This document shows positions 1-10,300 of a stretch of 64,000 bases of DNA, in pieces. The position numbers were made by a program, and so were the translations under genes. Origin of the DNA: Siphonodentalium dalli (taxonomy: Eukaryota > Mollusca > Scaphopoda > Gadilida > Siphonodentaliidae). The number at the start of each line of letters is the position of its first letter. Position 1 is the first letter of the stretch. The notes under the pieces are model-generated. The model worked only from the letters and a program-made list of their open reading frames with translations, was not told the DNA's origin and ran no database searches. Where the stretch lies: contig CP136064.1 in NCBI GenBank assembly GCA_032622095.1, forward strand, positions 129,941,605 through 130,005,604, given 5' to 3'.

Positions 1-1656
1 GCTTATCGTACACTTCCAATGCGCTGTATCAGTAAATGAACAAATACTAAGATACATGTAACACAAAGAGAGTTTAATGTATTTAATATATGATAAAGTT
101 TGGTAAAGCCATAGTTAAAAAATTATTCTCCATTCGCATCTATGCGTCAACAAGTCAATGGCATTGCCTGATCACCAGACCCATTTTAATGTAGAATTTC
201 GCTAATATGGTTTCCAGTTATGGATGAGGTTATTTCCTAGCAAAGCGGAAATGGCCGAATTGCTCAGAATGATAACCACACATGTAGCCAGACATGTTTT
301 GATAAGAACATGAAGCATATGGACATTGGAATGGTCTACGTATGTCCATGTATATATAGAGCTAAGCTCTAATTGACCCGACCCCCCCCCCCCCTGAAGA
401 ACATTGGCCACCGATATTACCAGTAGTTGCGAATGTCGGTCAGTGACCAACTTTGAATGTTAATTAAACCGTAAACAAATTATTAATTGAAATATTGTTT
501 TGTGTATAGTTAATATGGTGCATGGCACTGACGAAAAGCTGGACTGGGTGTTTACAAGGTGTCCATGTGAAAAAGTAGTGCAGAGTACAGTGGTCGCAAA
601 ATATTATTATTTAAATAAGACTGTATAAAGATTATCTGCGCCTCTGCGGTTGCCACATATCAACCACTTGACCATGGTTGAACGGCGGTATGGTATAACC
701 AGTGTCATTAACGCCCTACAACCTTGTTAAAGGGGGATGATTAATTAGAGCGTAGCTGTAGTACGTTACTAAAAGCTTGCGATTGATTCAGTTATAACAT
801 GTGTCCCAGAATTGGATCCGTATCTCTGAGATTATCCACCATTCCATAAATATATCAGAACAAAATCACAGCATCGCAGGCGTTTCGATCAAAAGAATAG
901 CAGATCGACTCCGTAACTGGGCGACATGTCATGGCGACATGGTTCTCAAATCACGTTTCGATGAAAATTGAAGAATATGATCAATCGTCCTTTCCACAGG
1001 TACTTGTACGTTGTAGCCATCAAACTTGTTACTGACTCATGACTGATCTGTGACGTCATAACTCTGACTAATTTCTACTGAATTGGATGTCTCGTAATCA
1101 AAGTCACCAGTGTAACTGTGTTTGACTGTTGTGAATTAATTGGGCGGTTTATAATGATGTGAAATTTAAGTATCTGTCTTTTGTAATTCACAATACTGTT
1201 GTGCATGCAACATGTAACCACACTGCACTCAATGACTTTTGAACTTGGTCTTCTCAGTTCACCGAAAATTTCTGCTTTCAAATTCAATAATGTTATCGCC
1301 CGTTATTTTTTCGGAGGTTATATATCAACTTGTCCCGTCCATGTACAACCATAATCCACACAGTGCTGGCAATATTCCAGGTTATTGAGAAGCCAGTTAG
1401 GTCCAATTATTAGCTAAAACAATCTAAAACAAGAAACGTTTCCTTGAACAACAAAACGCACATGGGTCGTAAACCGGAAGCACAATTTCGGGATCCCACA
1501 ATTTCGTACTATTAACCTCGTACCATAATGCCTTATTTAAGTTGTTTTCTTTGGTGTGTTTTTTGCTTGCGTTCTCTCTCCCTCTTTATCTCCCCCTTTC
1601 TCTCTATCTCTCTAAGGGTGGCCATGATAGAGATTGGATAGTTGGGTAGTAGTGAT
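1..1656. other. No gene recognised
   Basis: I see no exon, RNA gene or transposon end here. The stretch is AT-rich with a run of about 14 C near 381-394 and a CT-rich simple repeat near 1570-1615. Open frames are short and have no recognisable protein features. Confidence 0.5.
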
Positions 1657-1664
1657 AATTATTT

Positions 1665-1850
1665 ATTTCGTTGATAACAAGAATAAAAACATAAGAACAT
1701 TAACATGAACTTGAATGAATATGAGAAATTACGATGACTAAATGTGACGAACGGAGTGACGGAATGAATATGATGAATGAATATGACGAACGAATATGGC
1801 GGCATGAATATGACGGAATGAATATGATGAATGAATATGACTCTATTGCA
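1665..1850. repeat. Degenerate GAATATGA minisatellite
   Basis: Words of the type 'gaatatgacg' and 'gaatgaatatgatgaat' recur about ten times with small changes between 1710 and 1845. This is a short degenerate minisatellite. Any open frame across it is a by-product of the repeat. Confidence 0.6.
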
Positions 1851-1939
1851 TGTAAGGACATACGCACCGCCAATAAACACTGTTAAAATATATTTCGGCC
1901 AGTTTGACCGAAGTTGAATTTTACAAAAAATGAGCATAT

Positions 1940-2705
1940 TATATCATCACTATTGAAACAGGTATTCCACGAAGCACCAGATCAGATATGGACTCCAGGA
2001 GGACAATGCGAGCCCATGTAAACCTTCCGGGAAATTAATAACGTATTTGTGTACCGTATCTTAGATTTTCAAACCAGAGCTGTTTTTCTCCGAAAAGAGT
2101 CATAATTGTGGAAATATCTAAAATACGTAATTGTGAGATGTAAATTGTACATATTGATAAATATTGCCTGTTGTGTTGGAAGCAAACAGTACTAAATTAT
2201 AACATTATAAAAGATGTATTAAAGGTAAACAAAGTCTTCCAAACAACTCCATTCAGTTTGTATATTTATTCCATAATAAAACATATTCATATTAATTATT
2301 ACATTATATACGTTTGTTCGTTAAAAGTTATAACTGAGATATCATTTATAATTATAATTAATAATATCTTCCTCGATCGATCTAAACATTCTTATATTAT
2401 GAGATACAGCATTACATATACAACTATTGACAATGCAGTAGAATAGGAATGTGCTGTAGTATGTAAACCTGCTACATGTATACTATGACAAGCTACGTAC
2501 ATTGGTACAATATGGCAGCATATTATAAACAATGACTCACCATATACCATTGTATATATTGTAAATAATAAATTAATCGAAGTATGTAAATACCATTGTA
2601 GATGCGCATGCACGAGACCCACAACATGGTAAATAGCATTGTGGTTGAAGGTCAAAGTGAAATGTAATAGTGGTACCTTGATTGAAAACTTCACTGGTGC
2701 TGTGA
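1940..2705. other. AT-rich stretch, nothing recognised
   Basis: Very AT-rich sequence with short chance open frames on both strands. I see no coding bias, RNA gene or transposon terminus. Confidence 0.45.
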
Positions 2706-3064
2706 TACCACCGTGGTTATACTTGGTGATACCATATGGTTCACCTTGGTAGAAAAACTTTACTGTGCTACCACCGTGGTGATACCTTGGTGTCACCTTG
2801 GTAGAAAAACCATACTGTGCTACCACCATGGTGATACCTTGGTCGGGTTTGGTGCCACCATGGTTTTACCTTGGTACAAAGACTTTAGTGTGCTACCACC
2901 GTGGTACCACCTTGGTGCCACCATGGTTTCACCTTGTACAAAAACTTTACTGTGCTACCACCGTGATACCACCTTGGTACCACCGTGGTGTTTTCACCGT
3001 GATGCCACTTTACTGTGCTACCACCATGGTGAACCAAGATGTCACCATGGTGAACCAAGGTGGT
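2706..3064. repeat. Array of ACCNNGGT words
   Basis: The stretch is built from short words ACCATGGT, ACCGTGGT, ACCTTGGT and their near forms, packed a few bases apart, on a loose higher-order unit of roughly 55-75 bp marked by 'tttactgtgctaccacc' (about five times from 2757 to 3025). The DNA at 7533-7585 has the same words (accttggt, accatggt, accaaggt), so the array was continuous before the transposon at 3065-7532 inserted in it. The frequent ATG and GGT triplets create chance open frames on both strands. Confidence 0.75.
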
Positions 3065-4083
3065 GGCCTAAAATTCCTTAAATCGACATGTAGTTTGCAA
3101 TAAAATCGAAAAATAAATTTTCGATATGCCGGTTATCATCATCATAATATGAAAATATAGTATGTGTGGAATGTGTCACGTTAAAATGAGCACCGGAGGA
3201 TCATGTTCCTATTTTTCAGCTGCCCTGAAAACGGTAGGCACTTTTATGCATGTTTTCTCCGTTACCAACCCGAAAAGGTAGCATATGGGTACGTACAGTC
3301 CATTTAAACATGTGGCAACAGTTTTATATTGTCACAATCAATACACAACGGTGGCTATAGTCAAATGCATGCAATTTTATAAAATACTCATGATTCGAGC
3401 TGTCACTAGCCAGATGTTTAGGGTCAATGGCTACCCGTATATCTTAGGATTACCGTGCAATTAAAAATTCATTCCGAATCGAACACTCTCTGTCACTCTA
3501 TATGGTGTATAGACAGACGAAATGGACCAATTTCTTATGTGGGGATATATACCTTTTCGAAAACAAAACATGTGGAAAATATTGATGTGGCGTTTGTGAT
3601 ATGCGACACACATATACTACAGTGGGCGTGGTAACGGAGAAAACACATTTTGTGTCTTTATATTCCTAAATATTGCGAATCGTTGAAACACATTAAATTT
3701 TTAATAATATGTGACACAAACGTGTTTGGTTGAATTTCTAACTTCGCTAGAAACATATTAACTATTATTTGAAACTACATGCAGTCCCATGTACTTTGAA
3801 TGTGTATGTGTTTCCAGTAAACCCATATCATTGATCTATGCTGGTGCACACAATTCTGTGCATCTAAAAATAAGACCTGCGTAATCATGCCATTCAATTT
3901 TATTTGATTACATAAATATAAGAATGTGTTAATATATGTCGAACAAGGAATACCTGACAATTCAAACGCCCGGTGTAATATTAGCATGGACATGATGGTA
4001 ACGGAGAAAAAACCTATATATAGTTATATACGACATGTATGCAAGTTTATGAATGAGGGATATTTTGCTAATGAACGAGGAGT

Positions 4084-4710
4084 GGTGACTTTCGATCCAC
4101 CGGAGACTTCGTCCCAGGTGAGCTAAAAATTAACGGTCAAAATGCAAAAATGTAATTTTTTGTTTTTAGAGTTATGTCCCTGGCTCCGCCCCTATTTGAC
4201 CCAGTGACCCCATTTGAACAAATCTGAACCCCAATCACCCAAGGTCCCTCCGTATCAAATATGAATCCATTCGACTCGGTGGTACAGGAGAAGAAGTCGT
4301 TTTAAGAAATACTATGGAGGGAAAGAGTTATGGCCCAGGCTTCGCAACTATTTGACACAGTGACCTCATTTGAACAAATCTGAATGTGAGTCACCTAGGG
4401 AACATCCACACCAAATATGAACCCATTTGGCCTGCCGGTATTTGAGAAGATGCTTAAAAGAATTACTATGGAGGGAAAGAGTTATGGCCCTGGCTTCGCA
4501 ACTATTTGACACAGTGACCTCATTTGAACAAATCTAAACGAGAGTCACATAGGGAACAGCCACACCAAATGTGAACTCATTCGGTCTATAGGTTCCAGAG
4601 GAGAAGATGTTTAAAGAATTGTTGACGGATGGACGGACTGACGGACGGACGACGGACGAGAAGTGATGACTATAGCTCCACTAGAGACTTCGTCTCAGGT
4701 GAGCTAAAAA
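4084..4710. repeat. Nested molluscan-type repeat inside copy 1
   Basis: This segment is absent at the matching place in copy 2. It holds about three degenerate units of roughly 150-160 bp, each with 'gagttatggccc', 'cagtgacctcatttgaacaaatct' and 'ccaaatatgaacccatt' type phrases, then a GACGGACGGAC tract. Both ends carry 'gagacttcgtc(c/t)caggtgagct'. I know these phrases from interspersed repeats of molluscan genomes. It is therefore a secondary insertion in the transposon. Confidence 0.65.
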
Positions 4711-4872
4711 CTACCAAAACAAAATGCATTGTTTTATTCATGGATTGGTACTAGTATGCAATATGATTAAAATTCGAAATTAATTTTAAATAGCTAGTAG
4801 CCTTCAATTAATTTCCTGCCCATATAAATCAATTTAATAAATGTCATCGTTACTAGTGTCATCACATTGAGT

Positions 4873-5621
4873 CTATATGTCTAAACATGACAAACACGTG
4901 AAATTATCACCGTCGTCAAAGACACCGTAATCCTCTCCGCAACCTTCATGAAACCACTTGCCACAATCTGAGCACAACGCCCATTCGTCGCGTTTACTGG
5001 GGTCGAGTGGATCACCATAAACACATCCACACTTCCCACAAGAATACGCATCTTGACAGTTATTTTCCGCACTCTTTTTTGAAGCTCGCTTGCCTTTGAT
5101 GACCGTTGGCCGAGAACCATTAGACTCGCGAACATGTGGTGCAGACATCGTTGTGAACTTCCAATTGCATTTCAGGTCGGATTCACCATTTGAAGTTAGA
5201 AACTTTAAACAATTGGCGCAAAAACATGACGTTTCTCTGGTAGCGATGCCGTTTGCGTGTTTAGTAGGAATAACCGCGTGTACCTTGAGTGTCCAGGAAC
5301 GGGTAGGACATCGGGAAAACTAATTTCACGGCGCTTTCATTGAGGTGAATAAATGCGACATTAACAATCACAAAATGTGGCGGCGTTCTGTATCACACAT
5401 TTACCGGTCTTCACTGCAACGTCAGCCAACCTCTTGGAGGTCCCTCCAACTCCACCACACGGACCCTTTCCATGGCCTGCTTCCAAATATTGCCAGGTAG
5501 CTTTCACGCCCATCTTAGAATGATTACTGACAAGGTTGAAGATATGTCTGTCGATATTGGCTGGTGGGTGAATCCGAAATGTATAGTGGATGTATTTGAC
5601 ACCAGGAACAATATATAACAC
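4873..5621 (-). pseudogene. Transposon protein remnant: HGKG-motif region and C-terminal PHD finger
   Basis: Read on the minus strand from about 5621 down to 4873. The first part (5621-5361) is open and contains a conserved-looking HGKG...GGVGGTSKRLAD block. A frame change and a stop near 5310 then break the gene. The reading frame recovers through a CFCANC cysteine group (near 5220) into a 91-codon stretch from an ATG at 5148. That stretch ends in a PHD-type zinc finger: C37-x2-C40, C59-x2-C62, H67-x2-C70, C85-x2-C88 (Cys4-His-Cys3). I recall the HGKGxxDGxGGxxKR pattern from repetitive proteins of invertebrate genomes, and PHD fingers are common at the C-end of transposases. The catalytic part of a transposase was not found, so the element looks non-autonomous or decayed. 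Copy 2 keeps the same gene at 9560-10300. Confidence 0.65.
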
Positions 5622-6185
5622 CCTTTGTTTGACCTAAATCGGCCAAGGGGTTGAGAGATAGCATGGGTGTCCTATTTGGAACCCCTCTGGACAGCGACAA
5701 TTTTGGATCATGCAGGTTGAGGTGTGTGATGTGTTCGGAAAGAGTGCCTGGGGAGGCGCACCATACAACACCATTTGTTTGACCTAAATCGGTCAACGGG
5801 ACGAGAAATGGCATGGATGTCCTATTTGAACCCTTCTGGTCGGCGGCCATTTTGGATCGGGGTGGTGTGAAAGGGGTGAATATTTAGATTATCTTGGGGC
5901 ACCCTTTGTTTTACCTAAATCGTCCAAGGGGTCGAGAAATGCCATGGGTGCCCTATTTGAACATCTCTGGATGGTGTTCATTTTAGATCGTGGTGTGGTG
6001 AAGGGGGCGTATTTAGATTGGCTTCCTACACACACCTTTTGTTTGACCTAAATCGGCTGAGAAAAGGCATGGCGCCATATTTGAACCCTTCTGAACGGCG
6101 GCCACTTTGGATCTGGATGGGTGCGTGGATAGAATATCTGTTGGGGGGGGACCATATACAAAACCCTTTGTTTGACATAATTATA
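5590..6185. repeat. 130-150-bp tandem units in copy 1
   Basis: The phrase 'ctttgtttgacctaaatcg' recurs near 5622, 5772, 5902, 6035 and 6164 (spacing 130-150 bp). Each is followed by 'caagggg(t)cgagaaatggcatggatgtcctatttgaaccc' and 'gccattttggatc' variants. These are five degenerate direct repeats. The mirror image is at 8960-9540 in copy 2. No function is visible. Confidence 0.75.
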
Positions 6186-6393
6186 AAAAATTCGAATAAG
6201 TAATAAGGAATGGAAGTCACCTTCGTTTTAATCGGTACTGTAACGGGGTGAATATATTGTTAAGATAGATAACTCTGGTCGCCAGACAAGAAATCCATCC
6301 TACATAACCCAACAGAAACTCATCTGCCACTCAGAGCCCATCTGTCTTTAGCAGTGTGGGCAATGGCAACCCGCACTGTCTCTTTGATTTTGC

Positions 6394-6646
6394 TGTCCCA
6401 TTTTGCCCGGATAGCATGGCACATTGTCCCACTTTTCCCATTGCGGTGTCCCGATTTGCCCAAAGGCACGGGCAAAGTGGGACAAAACAAGACGTTCCAA
6501 AAGGGACATACCGAGATGGTGTTTGGTATCAATGATCACCCGATTATATGCGCCGATGAATTATATACCAATCAACGGCTTTCCATTTTTTCCGGCGAAA
6601 ATCCTATCTAAATTTCCTTGAAAACATTTGGTATCCCGCTTTGCCC
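6394..6646. repeat. GGGCAAAGTGGGACA word cluster in copy 1
   Basis: A second word family, with consensus GGGCAAAGTGGGACA (reverse TGTCCCACTTTGCCC), occurs at 6394-6408, 6425-6439, 6447-6461, 6470-6484 (forward, exact) and 6631-6646 with one to three changes each. It is confined to about 250 bp. An unrelated block separates the last copy from the rest. The mirrored cluster is at 8539-8792 in copy 2. Confidence 0.75.
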
Positions 6647-7532
6647 GGGTTTCCCCTATTTGTAATTAAACTGGTTAGTTTTTTGTGTTGATCTGAGTCA
6701 AACAAACCCAGACTGCCGATATAGTATCGCCAAGGGGTTCATATGTGCCTAAAGAATGACCTTCTGATGTTCGCTGGTAACGGAGAAAACGGTAACGGAG
6801 AAAACCGCATATTGTTTACAACCATATACAAAAGTCTTGTGATATTAATTTCAACATGCTCACGTGATATTTTGGGCTTGATAGACGTTCCGTCAGATGA
6901 GATTAGCAGTTGGAGTTAAATCGTCGATTTTCTATGTTTTATGGTGGTAACGGAGAAAACATCCTTAAATAAACTGTTTTGGGAGTGGCAACTCATCTCT
7001 CGTTATTTCTACATATGATTCATTTGCATTTAGAGCTATATGTTCCCCAGATTACACGTGATATTGCGTTTCGTTGTATAAAATTAGGCACGTACAGCAA
7101 GTTGTATCTGTCAGTTATGACGATTTAAATTGATGGTAACGGAGAAAACACCGTTTTCACGGACAACATACCATGGTGGACTGCTTCCAAATATAGTAAC
7201 GTTATAGAATAATGGGTTTTTAATGCGAGAATCGGTCATACAAGTGAGATAATTACATAGGACTTGTATAATATAGTAACGGATTACTCAAGTTTCTGAG
7301 CTCATGAAATCGGATACCCAATAACGGACATCACAAAAACAGCCAATTTTGTCACTCAAACCTCCCATTTGTGAAATATAAGGAAGCCAACCGGATTTTT
7401 CTATGTGATATATATTCGTCATAAGACCCCTGTTTAATGGTGTGTTGCCATTGAGATGGCGGTCGAGACATGCATGAGATACACCCCTCGGACACGTATT
7501 TGCCATTTTTTCGCTATAAGGAATTTTGGGCC

Positions 7533-7653
7533 TGGTACCTTGGTGAAACCATGGTTTCACCAAGGTGACACCAAGGGGGATTTTTATATGGGGCGCCACA
7601 GCAATGGGTAGTTCATGGGTTAATCGCGTGATAGTTAAAGAGCGTTCGTATCC
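7533..7653. other. Spacer between two head-to-head transposons
   Basis: About 120 bp separates the two copies. The left half (7533-7585) continues the ACCNNGGT array that copy 1 split. The right half carries TAAAGAGCGTT (7636-7646) and ends with ATCC (7650-7653), the target duplication of copy 2. Confidence 0.75.
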
Positions 7654-8538
7654 GGCCCAAAATTCCTTATAGCGCAAAAATGGCAAATACGTGTCCGAGG
7701 GGTGTATCTCATGCATGTCCCGACCGCCATCTCAATGGCAACATATCATTAAACAGGGGTCTTATGGCAGATATATATCACATAGAAAAATCCGGTTGGC
7801 TTCCTTATATTTCACAAATGGGAGGTTTGAGTGACAAAATTGGCTGTTTTTGAGATGTCCGTTATTGGGTATCCGATTTCATGAGCTCAGAAACTTGAGT
7901 AATCCGTTACTATATTATACAAGTGCTATGTAATTATCTCACTTGTATGACCGATTCTCGCATTAAAAACCGAGTATTCTATAACGTTACTATATTTGGA
8001 AGCAGTCCACCATGGTATGTTGTCCGTGAAAACGGTGTTTTCTCCGTTACCATCAATTTAAATCGTTATAACTGACAGACACAACTTGCTGTATGTGCCT
8101 AATTTTATACAAAGAAACGCAGTATCACATGTAACCTGGGGAACATATAGCTCTAAATACAAATGAATCATATGTAGAAATAACAAGAGATGAGTTGCCA
8201 CTCCCAAAACAGTTTATTTAAGGATGTTTTCTCCGTTACCACCATAAAACATAGAAAATCGACGAGTTAACTACAACTGCTAATCTCATCTGACGGAACG
8301 TCTATCAAGCCCAAAATATCACGTGAGCATGTTGAAATTAATATCACAAGACTTTTGTATATGGTTGTAAACAATATGCGGTTTTCTCCGTTACCGTTTT
8401 CTCCGTTACCAGCGAACATCAGAAGGTCATTCTTTAGGCACATTTGAACCCTTGGTGATACTATATCGGCAGTCTGGGTTTGTTTGACCCAGTTCAACAC
8501 AAAAAACTAAACCGGTTAATTGCAAATAGGGGAGACCC

Positions 8539-8792
8539 GGGCAAAGCGGGACACCAAATGTTTTCAAGGAATTTTAGATAGGATTTTCGCCGGAAAAATC
8601 TGGAAAGCCGTTGATTGGTATATAATTCATTGGCGCATATAATCGGGTGATTATTGATATCAAACACCATTTAGGTATGTCCCTTTTGGAACCTCTTGTG
8701 TTGTCCCACCTTGACCGTGCCTTTGGGCAAATCAGGACACCGCACTGGGCAAAGTGGGACACTGTTCCAGGCTATCCGGGCAAAATGGGATA
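8539..8792. repeat. GGGCAAAGTGGGACA word cluster in copy 2
   Basis: Words at 8539-8553, 8702-8716 (reverse, degenerate), 8725-8739 (degenerate), 8747-8761 (exact) and 8778-8792. They mirror the cluster at 6394-6646. The first copy is preceded by 'ggggagacccg'. Confidence 0.75.
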
Positions 8793-8959
8793 GCAAAATC
8801 AAAGAGACAGTGCGGGTTGCCATTGCTCACACTGCTACAGACAGACGGGCTCTGAGTTGCAGATGAGTTTCTGTTGGGTTATGTATGATGGATTTCTTGT
8901 CTGGCGACCAGAGTTATCTATCTTAACGATATATTCACCCCGTTACAGTACCGATTAAA

Positions 8960-9545
8960 AGGTTACTTCCATTCCTTATTCGAATTTTTTATAATTATCA
9001 AACAAAGGGTTTTGTGTGGTGCCCCCCCCCCCCACACATATTCTATCCACGCACCCATCCAGATCCAAAGTGGCCGCCGTCCAGAAGGGTACAAATAGGG
9101 CACCATGCCTTTTCTCAGCCGATTTAGGTCAAACAAAAGGTGTGTGTAGGGAGCCAATCTAAATACCGCCCCCCCCCCCTTCACCACACCACGATCCAAA
9201 ATGGACACCAGAGACGTTCAAATAGGGCACCCATGGCATTTCTCGACCCCTTGGTCGATATTGGTAAAACAAAGGATGCCCCAAGATAATCTAAATATTC
9301 ACCCCTTTCACACCACCCCGGGGCATAAGGGTTCAAATAGGACATCCATGCCATTTCGCGTCCCGTTGACCGATTTAGGTTAAACAAAGGGTGTTGTAGG
9401 GTGCGCCTCCCCAGGCACTCTTTCCAATTACCTCACACACCTCAACCTGATCCAGAATTGTCGCTGTCCAGAGGGGTTCAAAATAGGACACCCATGCTAT
9501 CTCTCAGCCCCTTGGCCGATTTAGGTCAAACAAAGGGTGTTATAT
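8960..9545. repeat. 130-150-bp tandem units in copy 2
   Basis: Mirror copy of the tandem units at 5590-6185, with the phrase 'cgatttaggtcaaacaaagg' repeated about five times. It contains runs of C at 9023-9034 and 9170-9179 that are shorter or missing in copy 1. Confidence 0.7.
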
Positions 9546-9559
9546 ATTGTTCCTGGTGT

Positions 9560-10300
9560 CAAATACATCCACTATACATTTCGGATTCACCCACCAGCCA
9601 ATATCGAAACAGACATATCTTCTTCCTTGTCAGTAATCATTCTAAGATGGGCGTGAAAGCTACCTGGCAATAATTGGAAGCAGGTCATGGAAAGGGGCCG
9701 TGTGATGGAGTTGGAGGGACATCCAAGAGGTTGGTTGACGTTGCAGTGAAGACCGGTAAATGTGTGATACAGAACACCGCCGCATTTTGTGATTGGGGCA
9801 ATCACACCAAGGTTAATGTCGCATTTATTCACCTCAACGAAAGCGCCCTGTAATTGGTTTTCCCGATGTCCTACCCGTTCCTAGAACACTCAAGGTACAC
9901 GCGGTTATTCCTACCAAACACGCAAACGGCACCGCTACCAGAGAAACGTCATGTTTCTGCGCCAATTGTTTAAAGTTTCTAGCTTCAAATGGTGAATCCG
10001 ATCTGAAATGCAATTGGAAGTTTACAACGATGTCTGCACCACATGTTCGCGAGTCTATAATGGCCCACGGTCATCAAAGGCAAGCGAGCTTCAAAAAAGA
10101 GTGCGGAAAATAACTGTCAAGATGCGTATCCTTGTGGGAAGTGAGGATGGGTTTATGATGATCCACTCGACCCCAGTAAACGCGACGAATGGGTGTTGTG
10201 CTCTCATTGTGGCAAGTGGTTTCATGAATGTTGCGGAGAGGATTACGGTGTCTTTGACAACGGTGATAATTTCACGTGTTTGTCATGTTTAGACATATAG
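9560..10300 (+). pseudogene. Transposon protein remnant in copy 2 (HGKG region, broken PHD finger)
   Basis: Homologue of the remnant at 4873-5621, read on the plus strand. The HGKG region is damaged: copy 1 reads HGKG where this copy reads a near form, and there are in-frame stops near 9672 and 9890. The PHD finger can still be read at about 10105-10300, but the codon for its second zinc ligand is a stop (TGA near 10141) and small indels disturb the linker before it. Because each copy is broken at different places, neither can make the full protein, and the ancestral gene was intact when the copies parted. Confidence 0.6.

Larger units (their letters stand above)
3252..7149. repeat. Seven copies of GGTAACGGAGAAAAC in copy 1
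   Basis: A 15-bp word recurs at 3252-3266 (reverse), 3630-3644, 3997-4011 (last base differs), 6776-6790, 6791-6805 (directly joined to the previous one), 6946-6960 and 7135-7149. The DNA between copies is unrelated, so these are not tandem repeats. The outermost copy faces the opposite way from the other six. Each has a counterpart in copy 2 of the element. Most likely binding sites for an element-encoded or host protein; that is inference. Confidence 0.85.
3065..7532 (-). mobile_element. DNA transposon copy 1 (GGCCYAAAATTCC ends, TSD TGGT)
   Basis: The element starts GGCCTAAAATTCCTTA and ends with the inverted form of GGCCCAAAATTCCTTA, a 16-bp terminal inverted repeat with one mismatch. 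It is flanked on both sides by TGGT (3061-3064 and 7533-7536), a 4-bp target duplication. A second copy lies head-to-head at 7654-11723. Inside are, left to right: motif GGTAACGGAGAAAAC, a nested molluscan-type repeat, remnants of a protein gene on the minus strand (4873-5620), five 130-150-bp tandem units, a block of GGGCAAAGTGGGACA words, then more GGTAACGGAGAAAAC words. Superfamily: 4-bp duplications are reported for Sola, Ginger and some Academ elements; I cannot choose from the sequence alone, and Sola is a guess. Confidence 0.85.

Noticed and set aside
2713-3103. Overlapping 90-145-codon frames rich in Trp, His and Cys
   Set aside because: They are translations of the ACCNNGGT array and appear on both strands; no intron or conserved domain.
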